Translations under genes and position numbers: made by a program
Notes under the pieces: model-generated
What the model was told of the DNA's origin: nothing
Database searches by the model: none
What the model saw: only the letters and a program-made list of their open reading frames with translations
Shown: one piece after another, positions 52,936 through 61,842 of the stretch
How positions within the stretch are numbered: position 1 is the stretch's first letter
How the letters are laid out: every line of letters begins with the position of its first letter
NCBI GenBank assembly: GCA_934270565.1
Contig: CAKQPR010000001.1
Coordinates: 1-64,000, forward strand
DNA length: 64,000 nt
Direction of reading: 5' to 3'
Origin: an uncultured Clostridia bacterium
Lineage (GTDB): Bacteria > Bacillota > Clostridia > Christensenellales > Pumilibacteraceae

Positions 52936-54003
52936 TTAGCCCTGCTGAAATTTACGAATAGGCTTGTTTATCTTGGGATTGCGCAACTTTTTGAGCGCGG
53001 ACTGCTCGATCTGACGAACGCGCTCGCGGGTGATGTTGAAAATTTTACCGACCTCTTCGAGTGTCATCGGTACGCGGCTGTCCAGCCCGTAGCGAAGCGT
53101 GATTATAAGCTGTTCGCGCGGTTCGAGCTCGCTGAGCACTACGCGGATAAGGTCGTTCATATAGTTTGTCATTGCGATAGAATCGGGGTCGGGCGCGGGC
53201 GAAGCGATGATTTCGCCGAGCGTCGTTCCCTCGTCTTTCTCGCCGATGGTTTCGTCGATCGAGCGCTTTTGCTGTTGAAGGCGCTGATAAAGGGAAATGC
53301 GCTTTACGTCCTCGCCCATTTTTTCGGCAAGCTCTTCCTGCGACGGAATTCTGCCTGTCTTTTGCTCGAATTCGTTGGAGAAGCGCTGCATTCTTTCGAT
53401 CTTGTCGAGAACGTAACCCGGGGTATGTATGCTCGAGGTGAAGTCGCGGGCAGAACGCATTATCGCCTGTTTAATCCACCACGTCGCATAGGTCGAAAAC
53501 CTGAAACCCTTTGTGTAGTCGAATTTTTCGGCGGCGGTCATAAGTCCGATTACGCCGATCTGAATCAGGTCGTCAAGTTCGATGCCCCTGCCGACGTAGC
53601 GTTTCGCAATCGAAACGACGAGCCTTATATTGCTTTGAACGAGTTTGTCCTTTGCGTCTTTGTCGCCTTCGGAAATCCTTTTGGCGAGTTCCTTTTCCTC
53701 GTCTGCGGTCAGAAGCTCGAATTCGCCGAGCTTGCGCAAAAAGTCGCGGGTCGAATCTCCGCTCGCTCCGACGTCTTCGGTTTCGTCCGTCTTTTGATCG
53801 TCCTCGCCGACTATGAGAATACGGCGGTTTTCGAGCTCCTTACACGCTTTTTCCACGTCATCTTTGGACGCGTCGCAATAAAGAACGAGCGCCTCCTCGA
53901 CTTCTTCGAGCGTAAGCCACTCTTTGCGCTTGCCCTGAATTTCGAGAAGGTCGATTTGTTCATCGATCGTGTGACGTGGTATTTTCGTTAAGTCTTCTTT
54001 CAT
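52936..54003 (-). CDS. Second primary-type sigma factor, divergent in regions 2.4 and 3.0
   Basis: 355 residues from the ATG at 54003, which overlaps the dnaG stop (ATGA) and follows GGAGGAG. A longer frame to 54150 lies inside dnaG and is Arg-rich nonsense. A region 1.1-like winged helix spans about 10-65. Region 2 carries [20 protein letters not shown] (161-180) as in SigA. Then it departs. Position 182, Thr in SigA, is Met, and the region 3.0 helix [12 protein letters not shown] is replaced by [13 protein letters not shown] near 191-203. Region 4.2 ([20 protein letters not shown]) keeps the -35 contacts. It is likely a stress or stage-specific group 2 factor using SigA-like -35 and altered -10 boxes. 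Confidence 0.93.
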   Translation of the reverse strand: MKEDLTKIPRHTIDEQIDLLEIQGKRKEWLTLEEVEEALVLYCDASKDDVEKACKELENRRILIVGEDDQKTDETEDVGASGDSTRDFLRKLGEFELLTADEEKELAKRISEGDKDAKDKLVQSNIRLVVSIAKRYVGRGIELDDLIQIGVIGLMTAAEKFDYTKGFRFSTYATWWIKQAIMRSARDFTSSIHTPGYVLDKIERMQRFSNEFEQKTGRIPSQEELAEKMGEDVKRISLYQRLQQQKRSIDETIGEKDEGTTLGEIIASPAPDPDSIAMTNYMNDLIRVVLSELEPREQLIITLRYGLDSRVPMTLEEVGKIFNITRERVRQIEQSALKKLRNPKINKPIRKFQQG

Positions 54004-55757
54004 TCTTCTCCTCCGCTCCGTAACGTTTTCAGAGCGTTCTCGATTTTCGCGAGTCTCGACAAAAGCGCGACGTTTTTCGTTTCGTCGAATTCTTTTGCGA
54101 GCCGAAGTTTTTCTTCTTCGTAACTGCGAAGTTTCATTTTGTTCAGACAACTTTCGTACTTCTTTCCGTCGTCACCGTCCATAAACGAATATTCCGCGAC
54201 TTCGGCGATTTCCTGCGGGTTTTCGGTGCTGTAAAGCGCGGAAACGGACGGTTTTTCGCCTTTTTTGAAGCGTTCGAGCGCGTATTCGTAAATCCTGCGG
54301 TCAACGTCCGAACTCAGAAACGGGTACACGTCCTCGCCGAAATCGACGTACTCCTTGCCGTGAGCGACGGACGCGATTACGAAAAGCTCGGCTTTGTCGC
54401 GTTTTTTCGTCGTTTCGGGCGGCGCTTCGGGTTTCGGCGCGGTGCGCTCGGGGGGCGTTTCGGGTAGTTCGGTTATGTCCGCCTGCTTTCTGAGCGCGTC
54501 GAACGAATATCCGGTTTTGTCGTGAACGACCGACAAATACTCTTCGCGCTCGACGGGATTTTCCAGCGATTTGATTACTTTGATCGCCTCTATGGCGTAG
54601 GCTGTCTTTCCGTCGGGTGCGTTAAGATCGTATTTTTTCGACAGAACGTCGAGTTTGAACGCGGGAAGCGTAAGCGCTTCGTCGAGGAGCTTTTGATAAG
54701 CTTCCGCGCCGCGTTCTTTTATGAAATCGTCGGGGTCGAGCTCGTCGGGAAGCGATACGACTTTGACGTTGAGCCCCGCCGACTGAAGTATGTCGAGACC
54801 GCGCATTGTTGCGGTCTGCCCCGCCGAATCGCCGTCGTAACAAATGTACACGTTCGGCGAATAATTGCGGATCAGTTTTGCCTGTTGGAGCGTGAGCGCC
54901 GTGCCCATGCTTGCGACCGCCGTATCGAAACCCGCTTTGTGAAGCGCGAGCACGTCCATATACCCCTCGCAGACGATAACGTTTTTTATCGGTTCGCGCT
55001 GCTTTTTCTTCTTTAAGAGGTTTATCGCGTAAAGCGTTTTCGACTTGTCGAAGATGGGCGTATTGCTGCTGTTGCGGTACTTTACGGGGATATGCGATTC
55101 GGGGTTGATAAGCCTGCCGCCGAACGCCACGACTTCGCCGAAGTTGTTGATGATCGGTATCATCATCCGGTCGTAGAAAACGTCGTACCAGTCCGCGCCG
55201 CGCTGTTCGATGAGCCCCGCTTCTTTCATTTCGGCTTTCGTAAAGCCCTTGCTTTCGAGGAAGTTGATTATTTCCTTGCTTCCGAGGCTCGCGCCGAAAC
55301 CGAATTTCGTGATAAGCTTGTCGGGGACTTGCCGCATATTAAGGTAGTCGCGGGCGCGTTTTCCGCCGTCGGTAAAGAGGTTGTCGTAATAGTGCTTTGC
55401 GGCGGTACGCATCAACGAGTAAAGCCGTTCGCGTTTTTCGCGCGGAATCCCTTCGCTTTTAAACTTCTTGAGTTCGGGAACTTCCATTTTCGCTTCGGCG
55501 GCGAGCATTCGCACCGCGTCGATGAAATCCACGCTTTCCATTTTCTGCACGAACGATATCGCGTTGCCGCTTTCCTTGCACCCGAAGCAATGGTAGAATT
55601 GTTTCTCTTCGTTCACCGCGAACGACGGTTCTTTTTCGTGGTGAAACGGACAGCACCCCCAGTAGGTCCTGCCCTTTTTGTTGAGCGGAACGTAGCGCGA
55701 AATCAGTCGCACAAGATCCGTTCGGGATAGAAGCTCGTCGATCCACTCCCTTTCCAA
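54000..55757 (-). CDS. dnaG: DNA primase
   Basis: Makes RNA primers at the fork. The 585 residues are usual. The CHC2 zinc finger ([11 protein letters not shown] and [14 protein letters not shown] [11 protein letters not shown]) lies near 37-65. The TOPRIM domain has [15 protein letters not shown] near 265 and [11 protein letters not shown] near 307. The C-terminal helicase-binding part follows from about 430. It sits 15 bases after dgt and overlaps the sigma gene. Confidence 0.97.
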   Translation of the reverse strand: MEREWIDELLSRTDLVRLISRYVPLNKKGRTYWGCCPFHHEKEPSFAVNEEKQFYHCFGCKESGNAISFVQKMESVDFIDAVRMLAAEAKMEVPELKKFKSEGIPREKRERLYSLMRTAAKHYYDNLFTDGGKRARDYLNMRQVPDKLITKFGFGASLGSKEIINFLESKGFTKAEMKEAGLIEQRGADWYDVFYDRMMIPIINNFGEVVAFGGRLINPESHIPVKYRNSSNTPIFDKSKTLYAINLLKKKKQREPIKNVIVCEGYMDVLALHKAGFDTAVASMGTALTLQQAKLIRNYSPNVYICYDGDSAGQTATMRGLDILQSAGLNVKVVSLPDELDPDDFIKERGAEAYQKLLDEALTLPAFKLDVLSKKYDLNAPDGKTAYAIEAIKVIKSLENPVEREEYLSVVHDKTGYSFDALRKQADITELPETPPERTAPKPEAPPETTKKRDKAELFVIASVAHGKEYVDFGEDVYPFLSSDVDRRIYEYALERFKKGEKPSVSALYSTENPQEIAEVAEYSFMDGDDGKKYESCLNKMKLRSYEEEKLRLAKEFDETKNVALLSRLAKIENALKTLRSGGEE

Positions 55758-55772
55758 ATTACCACTCCGTTG

Positions 55773-56768
55773 TTAAAACTTCGCCCAGCCTTTCGGCACG
55801 GTGATATCCTCGAAAACCCTTACCGCGTACTGATCGCTCATCATCGATATGTGATCGCAGACCTTTTGTTCGAGCGTGCTGTCCATTTCGAGCAGCTCGC
55901 GCGGCAGAAGATCCTTGTGATCGCGGAAATATTCGAACAAAAACCTGATCATTTCCACCGCTTTGCCCTCTTCGCTCTTGGCTATGGACGAGCGGTAAAC
56001 GCGCTCGAACATAAATTCGCGAAGCCCGTTTATTCCGACTACGAAATCGGGCGACGGCGACACGGAATCCTTTCCGAAGTTGTTGTCGATCATATCGCAA
56101 ATCATCGAGTTTATGCGCGCGCCGTTGTTCGTACCGAACATTTCGCGGTACTCGGACGGTATGTCCGCCTCGGTTATCACTCCGCCGCGGATCGCGTCGT
56201 CTATGTCGTGATTGATATACGCTATTCTGTCGCTCCAAGCAACGACGTGCCCTTCGAGCGTGGACGCGTTGCCTTTGGACGTGTGATTGACTATACCGTC
56301 GCGGACTTCGAACGTGAGGTTCATTCCCTTACCGTCGTACTCGAGAACGTCAACCACCCTCAGCGACTGCCCGTTATGCGCGAAATGCGTGAATTCGTTC
56401 AGCGCCCTCTCGCCCGCGTGTCCGTAAGGCGTATGCCCGAGGTCGTGCCCGAGCGCTATGGCTTCGGTGAGGTCCTCGTTGAGCCGAAGAGCTCGCGAAA
56501 TCGAACGCGCTATCTGGCTTACTTCGAGCGTATGAGTGAGCCGCGTCCGATAATGATCGCCTTCGGGCGCGAGAAACACCTGCGTTTTGTGTTTTAGTCT
56601 GCGAAACGCTTTACAATGCAAAATGCGGTCGCGGTCGCGTTGGTACTCCGTCCGCATGTTGCTTTCGGGAACAAAAACCTTTCTCCCGCGCGTCTCGTTC
56701 GACTTTGCCGCGTAAGGCGAAAGGTACTTGTCCTCTATTTCATAAATTACGGATTTATAATCTCTCAC
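55773..56768 (-). CDS. dgt: HD-domain dGTPase-like triphosphohydrolase
   Basis: Predicted to split dNTPs (often dGTP) into nucleoside and triphosphate. 331 residues from a GTG at 56768. Marks are RTEYQRDRDRILHCKAFRRLKHKTQVF, RTRLTHTLEVSQIARSI with the first metal His, and ALGHDLGHTPYGHAGERAL with the HD pair. The GTG follows AGGTGA, which lies right at the predicted transcription start. A TTG at 56792 lies upstream of that start and is unlikely. It is first gene of the operon through dnaG and the sigma genes. Confidence 0.9.
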   Translation of the reverse strand: MRDYKSVIYEIEDKYLSPYAAKSNETRGRKVFVPESNMRTEYQRDRDRILHCKAFRRLKHKTQVFLAPEGDHYRTRLTHTLEVSQIARSISRALRLNEDLTEAIALGHDLGHTPYGHAGERALNEFTHFAHNGQSLRVVDVLEYDGKGMNLTFEVRDGIVNHTSKGNASTLEGHVVAWSDRIAYINHDIDDAIRGGVITEADIPSEYREMFGTNNGARINSMICDMIDNNFGKDSVSPSPDFVVGINGLREFMFERVYRSSIAKSEEGKAVEMIRFLFEYFRDHKDLLPRELLEMDSTLEQKVCDHISMMSDQYAVRVFEDITVPKGWAKF

Positions 56769-56783
56769 TATATCACCTATTAA

Positions 56784-56812
56784 ATAGTACAAGCAAAAAA
56801 AAATTTTTGCAA
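56784..56812 (-). promoter_or_regulatory. Promoter of the dgt-dnaG-sigma operon
   Basis: Minus-strand TTGCAA (56807-56812), 17 bp, TACTAT (56784-56789). The spacer has a run of nine T's. The predicted start is near 56777. Confidence 0.65.
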
Positions 56813-56869
56813 GTATTTTTGGGATATATTGAAATAATATAAGAAATTTTTAACCGATTTCGGGCAAAA

Positions 56870-57720
56870 CCGCTGTATAAACGGTATGCGTTTGGGGGAT
56901 CACCGTTCCGATACGAATGTATTCGCTCCCGCGAGACGGTGAGCCACCGCGGGCGAGTTTTGGGGTGTACCGTTCCGCTACTACCGTATTCCCTTCCGGG
57001 AGATTGCCACGTCGCGCTTTGCGCTCCTCGCAATGACAGTGGCTAAGTACCGTTACGCTTGGGTTTTATACGGATAAACATTATTAAACGCCGCACACGC
57101 GTATAAAGTATGTCTCCGAGGGAACGAAGTGACCGTGGGAATCTCCCGGAAGGGCAACGTTTGTAACGGCGACCAACAAGCAGATTTACTGTACCGTTCA
57201 CTTACTATCGAATTCGCTCCCGCGAGATCTCTCGACTACGCTCGAGATGACGAGGCTAAGTACCGTTACGCAAGGTTGGCGGCGGGACGAGGGCGTCCCG
57301 CCCTACCGGAGCGAAAAACGACGTTTCAAACTAAAACTTACCAGCTGCGTTATACCGACGGGCGGACGAGGAACGCCCCTACATTATAAGGCTTCCCCTT
57401 GGGGGGAAGCTGTCGCGTAGCGACTGATGAGGGGTTGTCTTTTACGTTTAGTTCGTCTTAGCCCGACCCCTCATTCGTCACTCGGATCGCTAACGCTCAC
57501 ACTCGTGCCACCTTCCCCCGTGGGGGAAGGCATTAGCGGTTGTCACCCGATAACATAACTTCCCGCTCGTTTTCGACCTTTAAAGCGTTGCGGGGTCCGG
57601 GACACAGCCGCAAGGCGGTGAGCCACCGCGGGCGAGCATATAGGTTTCGTTCTTTACGTTAGTTCGTTATATGTATTACCCAAATACTTGCCACAGGGGT
57701 TCTCTGCCGGCGGCTTTTTT
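56870..57720. repeat. Repeat island 4 (no genes)
   Basis: About 850 bp of the same mosaic blocks: several ATTCGCTCCCGCGAGA copies, GTACCGTTCCG, TCTCTCGACTACGCTCGAG with ATGACGAGGCTAAGTACCG (57229-57264), CTTCCCCTTGGGGGGAAGCT, GATGAGGGGTTGTC paired with GACCCCTCATTC (57429-57479), and CTTCCCCCGTGGGGGAAG. The 97-bp element is not present here. No credible gene. Confidence 0.8.
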
Positions 57721-57721
57721 G

Positions 57722-57750
57722 TTACTTTTTTCTCCGCCTGAAAAAAGTAA
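57722..57750 (-). terminator. AT-rich hairpin downstream of the aminopeptidase gene
   Basis: A 10-bp stem, TTACTTTTTT with AAAAAAGTAA, around a 9-base loop. It lies about 110 bases past the stop. A second small hairpin, TTTCTTT/AAAGAAA, follows at 57764-57780. Together they could end the lgt operon. Confidence 0.5.
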
Positions 57751-57863
57751 AAATACAGTTACCTTTCTTTTCTAAAGAAAACATTTGTTACTATTTCCAA
57801 AGTAAGCCTTAGCGGCAGCGTGATTTGCTTCATTTTCGAAAGAAGAGCTTAGTGCTAACGCCC

Positions 57864-59255
57864 TTAACGCACGAAGGCTTTGAAAGCTTTGAAAGCGGAA
57901 TAAAGGTCGGCTTTGGAAATAAGCTCGTAGGGGGCGTGCATCGAAAGCACGGGAACGCCGAGGTCCACCGTATCGATATTGAGTTTGGAAACGTATTTCG
58001 CGATCGTTCCGCCGCCGCCCTCGTCCACTCTGCCGAGCTCCGAGCTCTGCCAGACAACGCCGGCTTCGGACAAAAGTTTGCGGATTTCGCCGACGTACTC
58101 CGCGGAAGCGTCGTTCGAGCCGCTCTTGCCGCCAGCGCCCGTAAACTTGTTCATCGCGACGCCGTTCGACAAAAGCGCGGCGTTGTTCTTTTCGAAAACC
58201 GAGCTGTACGTGGGGTCGTAGCACGAGGTTACGTCCGAGCTGATACATTTCGAGGCGAGGCGAACGCGCACGGGATCTGCGCCGAGCGCTCCGCAAATGC
58301 TTTCGATAAGGTCGCGGATCATCGCGCACTGCGCGCCCGTGTTGCCCTCGCTGCCGATTTCCTCTTTATCGACGAGCCAGCAGATCGAGGTTTCGTCGTC
58401 GCCCGCTTCGAACTGAGCCATCATTGCGGGATACGCGCAAACGCGGTCGTCGTGCCCGTAAGACCCGATAAGCGCACGGTCGAATCCGACGTCGCGCGCG
58501 GGGAACGCGGGTACGGCGGTAAGTTCGGCGCTAAGAAAGTCCTCTTCCGTCATGCCGTAGGTTTCGTTAAGAATTTTGAGAGTGGCGAGTTTGAACGCGT
58601 CTTTGACGTCCTCGCCGTCGCACGGGGTTGCCCCGACGACAAGATTGAGGTTCTCCGCTTCGACGACTTTCGAGGCGGTTTTCGCCATCTGTTCGCGCCC
58701 TAAATGCGGCAACAGATCGGTGATGTAAAATACGGGATCTGTCGCGTTTTCGCCTATACGTATCTCTTTTTTCGTGCCGTCGCGAAGCACTACGACTCCG
58801 TGAAGCGCAAGCGGAATCGCCGTCCACTGATACTTTTTGATACCGCCGTAATAGTGCGTTTTCAGTAGCGACATTTCGCCGCTTTCGTAAAGCGGATTCT
58901 GCTTTATATCAAGTCGCGGCGAGTCGATATGCGCGACTACCATTCTTACGCCCGCCCGGTTAAGGTCGCGTTTTCCGACTTTGAAAATCGCCACCGATTT
59001 ATTTTTATTGACGTAATAATAATTGCCGCCGACGGCGAGTTTGTCGCCGAATTCATATTCCTTATAGCCGCGTTTTTTCGCTTCGTCAACGGCAAGCCCG
59101 ACGCATTCGCGTTCGGTTTTGCCTCCGTCGAGAAACTTTTTATATCCCTCGGCGAAGTCGAAAATCTGCTTCTTTTTGGCGTCTTTCATATCCGAAAAAA
59201 GGTTTTTCTTGTTGTAACAAAGCTTCTTTGCAAGCTCTTTTGCGTCGCTTTTCAT
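57864..59255 (-). CDS. M18-family aminopeptidase
   Basis: 463 residues, cytosolic zinc aminopeptidase of the aspartyl-aminopeptidase (M18) family. Metal-site segments are MVVAHIDSPRLDIK near 105-118, SYGHDDRVCAYPAM with the bridging Asp, VDKEEIGSEGNTGA with the catalytic Glu pair, and the C-terminal GVPVLSMHAPYELISKADLYSAFKAF with the last His. The start at 59255 follows CAGGAGTG. A longer frame to 59288 overlaps the DivIVA-like gene. It is last gene of the lgt operon. Confidence 0.94.
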   Translation of the reverse strand: MKSDAKELAKKLCYNKKNLFSDMKDAKKKQIFDFAEGYKKFLDGGKTERECVGLAVDEAKKRGYKEYEFGDKLAVGGNYYYVNKNKSVAIFKVGKRDLNRAGVRMVVAHIDSPRLDIKQNPLYESGEMSLLKTHYYGGIKKYQWTAIPLALHGVVVLRDGTKKEIRIGENATDPVFYITDLLPHLGREQMAKTASKVVEAENLNLVVGATPCDGEDVKDAFKLATLKILNETYGMTEEDFLSAELTAVPAFPARDVGFDRALIGSYGHDDRVCAYPAMMAQFEAGDDETSICWLVDKEEIGSEGNTGAQCAMIRDLIESICGALGADPVRVRLASKCISSDVTSCYDPTYSSVFEKNNAALLSNGVAMNKFTGAGGKSGSNDASAEYVGEIRKLLSEAGVVWQSSELGRVDEGGGGTIAKYVSKLNIDTVDLGVPVLSMHAPYELISKADLYSAFKAFKAFVR

Positions 59256-59259
59256 ATTT

Positions 59260-59850
59260 TCACTCCTGTTTTTCGTTGTTATCGTCATCCATGAGCCCGA
59301 GCTCGGACATTATCGAGCCGAGGTCCTCGGTCGGATTCCACGCTTCGGCGAAGTCGAAACCGCTCGCGCTTACCGAATTTTCGGCGAGCGACGAGGCTTT
59401 CGGCTTCACGCGTTTTTTCTCGCTCTCGTAAACGCCCGCGAACACTTCGCTCGCTTCGTCGTCCGACAGAATTTCGTCCATCGCTTCGTTGAACTTGCTC
59501 TGCGCTTTAAGTCCTTCGTCGTCGGGGTAGCGCGCGAGCAAAGCGTTATAATGCGCCTGCCACTTGCCGTGGAACACGCGAAGCTGATCCATTTCGTCGC
59601 GATAGCGCTTTACCGCGGCTTTTTCGATTTCATTCGCCTTTTCGACAGCGTTTATAAGCGCGGTAGCGACGGCTTCGCGACGGCTTTCGAGTTCGGCGAT
59701 ACGCTTGTTTTTCTCGTCGAGCTCGGCTTTGAGCTCGTCTATCCGATGCCGAAGATCTCCCGCTTCGCGGTAATGCTCTTCGTTGAGCCGCGCGATATAA
59801 TCGTCTACCTGCGCGGAATTATAACCTTTTTTGTCCCGATCGAACGTCAT
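59260..59850 (-). CDS. DivIVA-like coiled-coil protein
   Basis: 196 residues. The N-terminal FDRDKKGYNSAQVDDYIARLNEEH is the DivIVA membrane-targeting motif pattern, followed by a coiled coil to about residue 90. The C-terminal half is charged and ends in an acidic tail. Such proteins mark poles or septa or guide wall growth. It is shorter and lacks the long C-terminal coil of full DivIVA. It lies 14 bases after pncB and 4 before the aminopeptidase start. Confidence 0.82.
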   Translation of the reverse strand: MTFDRDKKGYNSAQVDDYIARLNEEHYREAGDLRHRIDELKAELDEKNKRIAELESRREAVATALINAVEKANEIEKAAVKRYRDEMDQLRVFHGKWQAHYNALLARYPDDEGLKAQSKFNEAMDEILSDDEASEVFAGVYESEKKRVKPKASSLAENSVSASGFDFAEAWNPTEDLGSIMSELGLMDDDNNEKQE

Positions 59851-59864
59851 TTCTGCTCCCTTTA

Positions 59865-61310
59865 TTACGCTTTGTCGCCTTCGAGCAACATTTTCTGTTT
59901 AAGCTCGTAAAGCCCGTCGCTGAGATCGACTTTGTAAATGTGCGGATTTACGAGGCGTTTGTACTCGTCCCAGAACCTCGCGAGTTCGTCGTGGCGGTAC
60001 TGCGAGCTCTCTTTGAGCGTGGGCACGTCGTAAACGAGCTTGCCGCCGTCGAAAACCTTGACGAGAAGTTCCTTGCTTTCGTAATCCTCGAGCGTGGTTT
60101 TTTTCCACCGCTCGGTCTCGTGAGTGAGCGTAAGCGGCTTGCCGATTTTCTCGCCGCGAAGCGCTATAAGGTCGGCAAAAGCTTTGCCGCTGTCCTTGTC
60201 GTAAATGCGGTAAACGGTTTTGAACCCGGGGTTGGTGATTTTTTCGATCGAATCCGATTTTTTGAGGCGCGGAACGGATTTGCCGTCGCGCACGATTTCG
60301 GAAAGCTTGTACACGCCGCCGAGCGAAGGCATACCGTCGGAGGTAATGAGCTTTGTGCCCACGCCGTACATGTCGATTCTCGCGCCCTGCGCGGACAACG
60401 CGTTGACAAGGTTTTCGTCGATGTCGTTGCTTGCGAAAATAACCGCGTCGGGGTAGCCGGCGTCGTCGAGCATCTTACGCGCCTTTTTGCTGAGGTATGC
60501 GAGATCGCCGCTGTCGAGACGAATTCCGAGCGGCTTGTGCCCTTCCTTTCTGAGGCGATCGAAAACCTTGATCGCGTTGGGAACGCCGCTGCGGAGCGTG
60601 TCGTATGTATCGACGAGAAGAAGGCACGTATCGGGGTAAATGTCCGCAAAAGCGTTGAACGCGTCGAGCTCGGTCGGGAAGCTGAGAACCCAGCTATGCG
60701 AGTGCGTTCCTTTGGGCGCGATATCAAACATCTGCGCGGCAAGCACGTTCGAAGTCGCGCTCGCTCCGCCTATGATACTTGCCCTACTGCCGTAAACGCC
60801 CGCGTCCGGACCTTGCGCTCTGCGAAGTCCGAATTCGATTACTTTACCCTCGCCCGCCGCGGTAGTTACGCGCGAAGCTTTGGTCGCGATAAGCGTCTGG
60901 TGGCTGATGATGGTAAGGAGCGCCGTTTCGACGAGCTGAGCCTGAATGAGCGGGGCGCGCACGATCATAATGGGTTCCATCGGGAAAACTATTTCGCCCT
61001 CGCGCACCGAATAGATATCGCCGGTGAAGCGGAGATCTTTGAGATAGTCGAGGAACTTGTCCGTGAAAGTGTTCAGCGAGCGAAGATATTCGATATCCTC
61101 CGCCGAAAAATGAAGGTCTTTGAGGTACTCTATCGCCTGTTCGAGCCCTGCCGCGACGGCGTAGTTTATCTGACCGCGCTGACGGAAAAAGAGGTCGAAC
61201 GTTGCGATTTCTTCGTGAATTCCGCTGCTTAAATAGCCGTCCATCATCGTAAGCTGATAGAAGTCGGTAAGCATGGTAAGATTGCGGCTTGCGCTAATTT
61301 CCTTATTCAT
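59865..61310 (-). CDS. pncB: Nicotinate phosphoribosyltransferase
   Basis: First step of NAD salvage from nicotinate. 481 residues from the ATG at 61310, matching the family. Marks are LTMLTDFYQLTMMDGYL at the N-terminus, EFGLRRAQGPDAGVYGSRAS, GTHSHSWVLSFPTELDAF, and GIRLDSGDLAYLSKKAR with the phosphoribosyl site. An in-frame start 12 codons upstream lies inside the preceding membrane-protein gene. The chosen start overlaps that gene's stop by eight bases. Confidence 0.95.
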   Translation of the reverse strand: MNKEISASRNLTMLTDFYQLTMMDGYLSSGIHEEIATFDLFFRQRGQINYAVAAGLEQAIEYLKDLHFSAEDIEYLRSLNTFTDKFLDYLKDLRFTGDIYSVREGEIVFPMEPIMIVRAPLIQAQLVETALLTIISHQTLIATKASRVTTAAGEGKVIEFGLRRAQGPDAGVYGSRASIIGGASATSNVLAAQMFDIAPKGTHSHSWVLSFPTELDAFNAFADIYPDTCLLLVDTYDTLRSGVPNAIKVFDRLRKEGHKPLGIRLDSGDLAYLSKKARKMLDDAGYPDAVIFASNDIDENLVNALSAQGARIDMYGVGTKLITSDGMPSLGGVYKLSEIVRDGKSVPRLKKSDSIEKITNPGFKTVYRIYDKDSGKAFADLIALRGEKIGKPLTLTHETERWKKTTLEDYESKELLVKVFDGGKLVYDVPTLKESSQYRHDELARFWDEYKRLVNPHIYKVDLSDGLYELKQKMLLEGDKA

Positions 61311-61842
61311 TGTCTTCGTCTCCGTTTTTTCTGCCTCTGACTGCAACGATTATAACCATAAGTCCGATAAATACAATGAGAAGCGGCGCGACTACGCCCC
61401 ACCCGACGAGCCCGCTCGACTGAAGCGCGAATATCAGCGCTATCACTCCGAAGAACAGGATCACTTTGAGGTGGTCGGCGTAAGCGCGGCTGAGTATCAT
61501 CGTAACCGCGCAGCAGATCGCGGGGATCGCGATATAAATCGGGTAAAGTTGCGCGTAAGTGAGCGCGGTGAAGTTGTTGAGAAGCGTTACGGTCGCGGGA
61601 ACGGCGAATGCGGTGCCGATCCACAGCGACGCGGTGTTTTTCTGAATGAAAGCGCCCGTTATAAACGCAAGCGCGAGCGTGTAGAAAATCGCGATAAGCG
61701 TAACGTTGCCGATCGTGAGCCCCTCGAACACGCCGAGCCCCACGAGCAGAAGAAACACTCCGCAAAGTACGACGTATGCGCCCGCGGCTATGTTACCCGC
61801 CATGCGCTGACCTTTGGTAGGCTCTATCTGAATTTCAGTCAT
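61303..61842 (-). CDS. Integral membrane protein, unknown function
   Basis: 179 residues with about six closely spaced membrane helices (near 15-37, 42-64, 70-88, 97-117, 123-142 and 146-168) and a charged C-terminal tail. I recognise no family motif. It overlaps lgt by eight bases and pncB by eight, so it is firmly within the operon. Transport of nicotinate or another vitamin precursor would fit the neighbour pncB but is a guess. Confidence 0.75.
   Translation of the reverse strand: MTEIQIEPTKGQRMAGNIAAGAYVVLCGVFLLLVGLGVFEGLTIGNVTLIAIFYTLALAFITGAFIQKNTASLWIGTAFAVPATVTLLNNFTALTYAQLYPIYIAIPAICCAVTMILSRAYADHLKVILFFGVIALIFALQSSGLVGWGVVAPLLIVFIGLMVIIVAVRGRKNGDEDNE

Noticed and set aside
54004..54150. 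49-residue N-terminal extension of the second sigma factor
   Set aside because: It lies wholly within dnaG in another frame and is Arg-rich. The ATG at 54003 has a strong ribosome site and the ATGA overlap usual in this genome.
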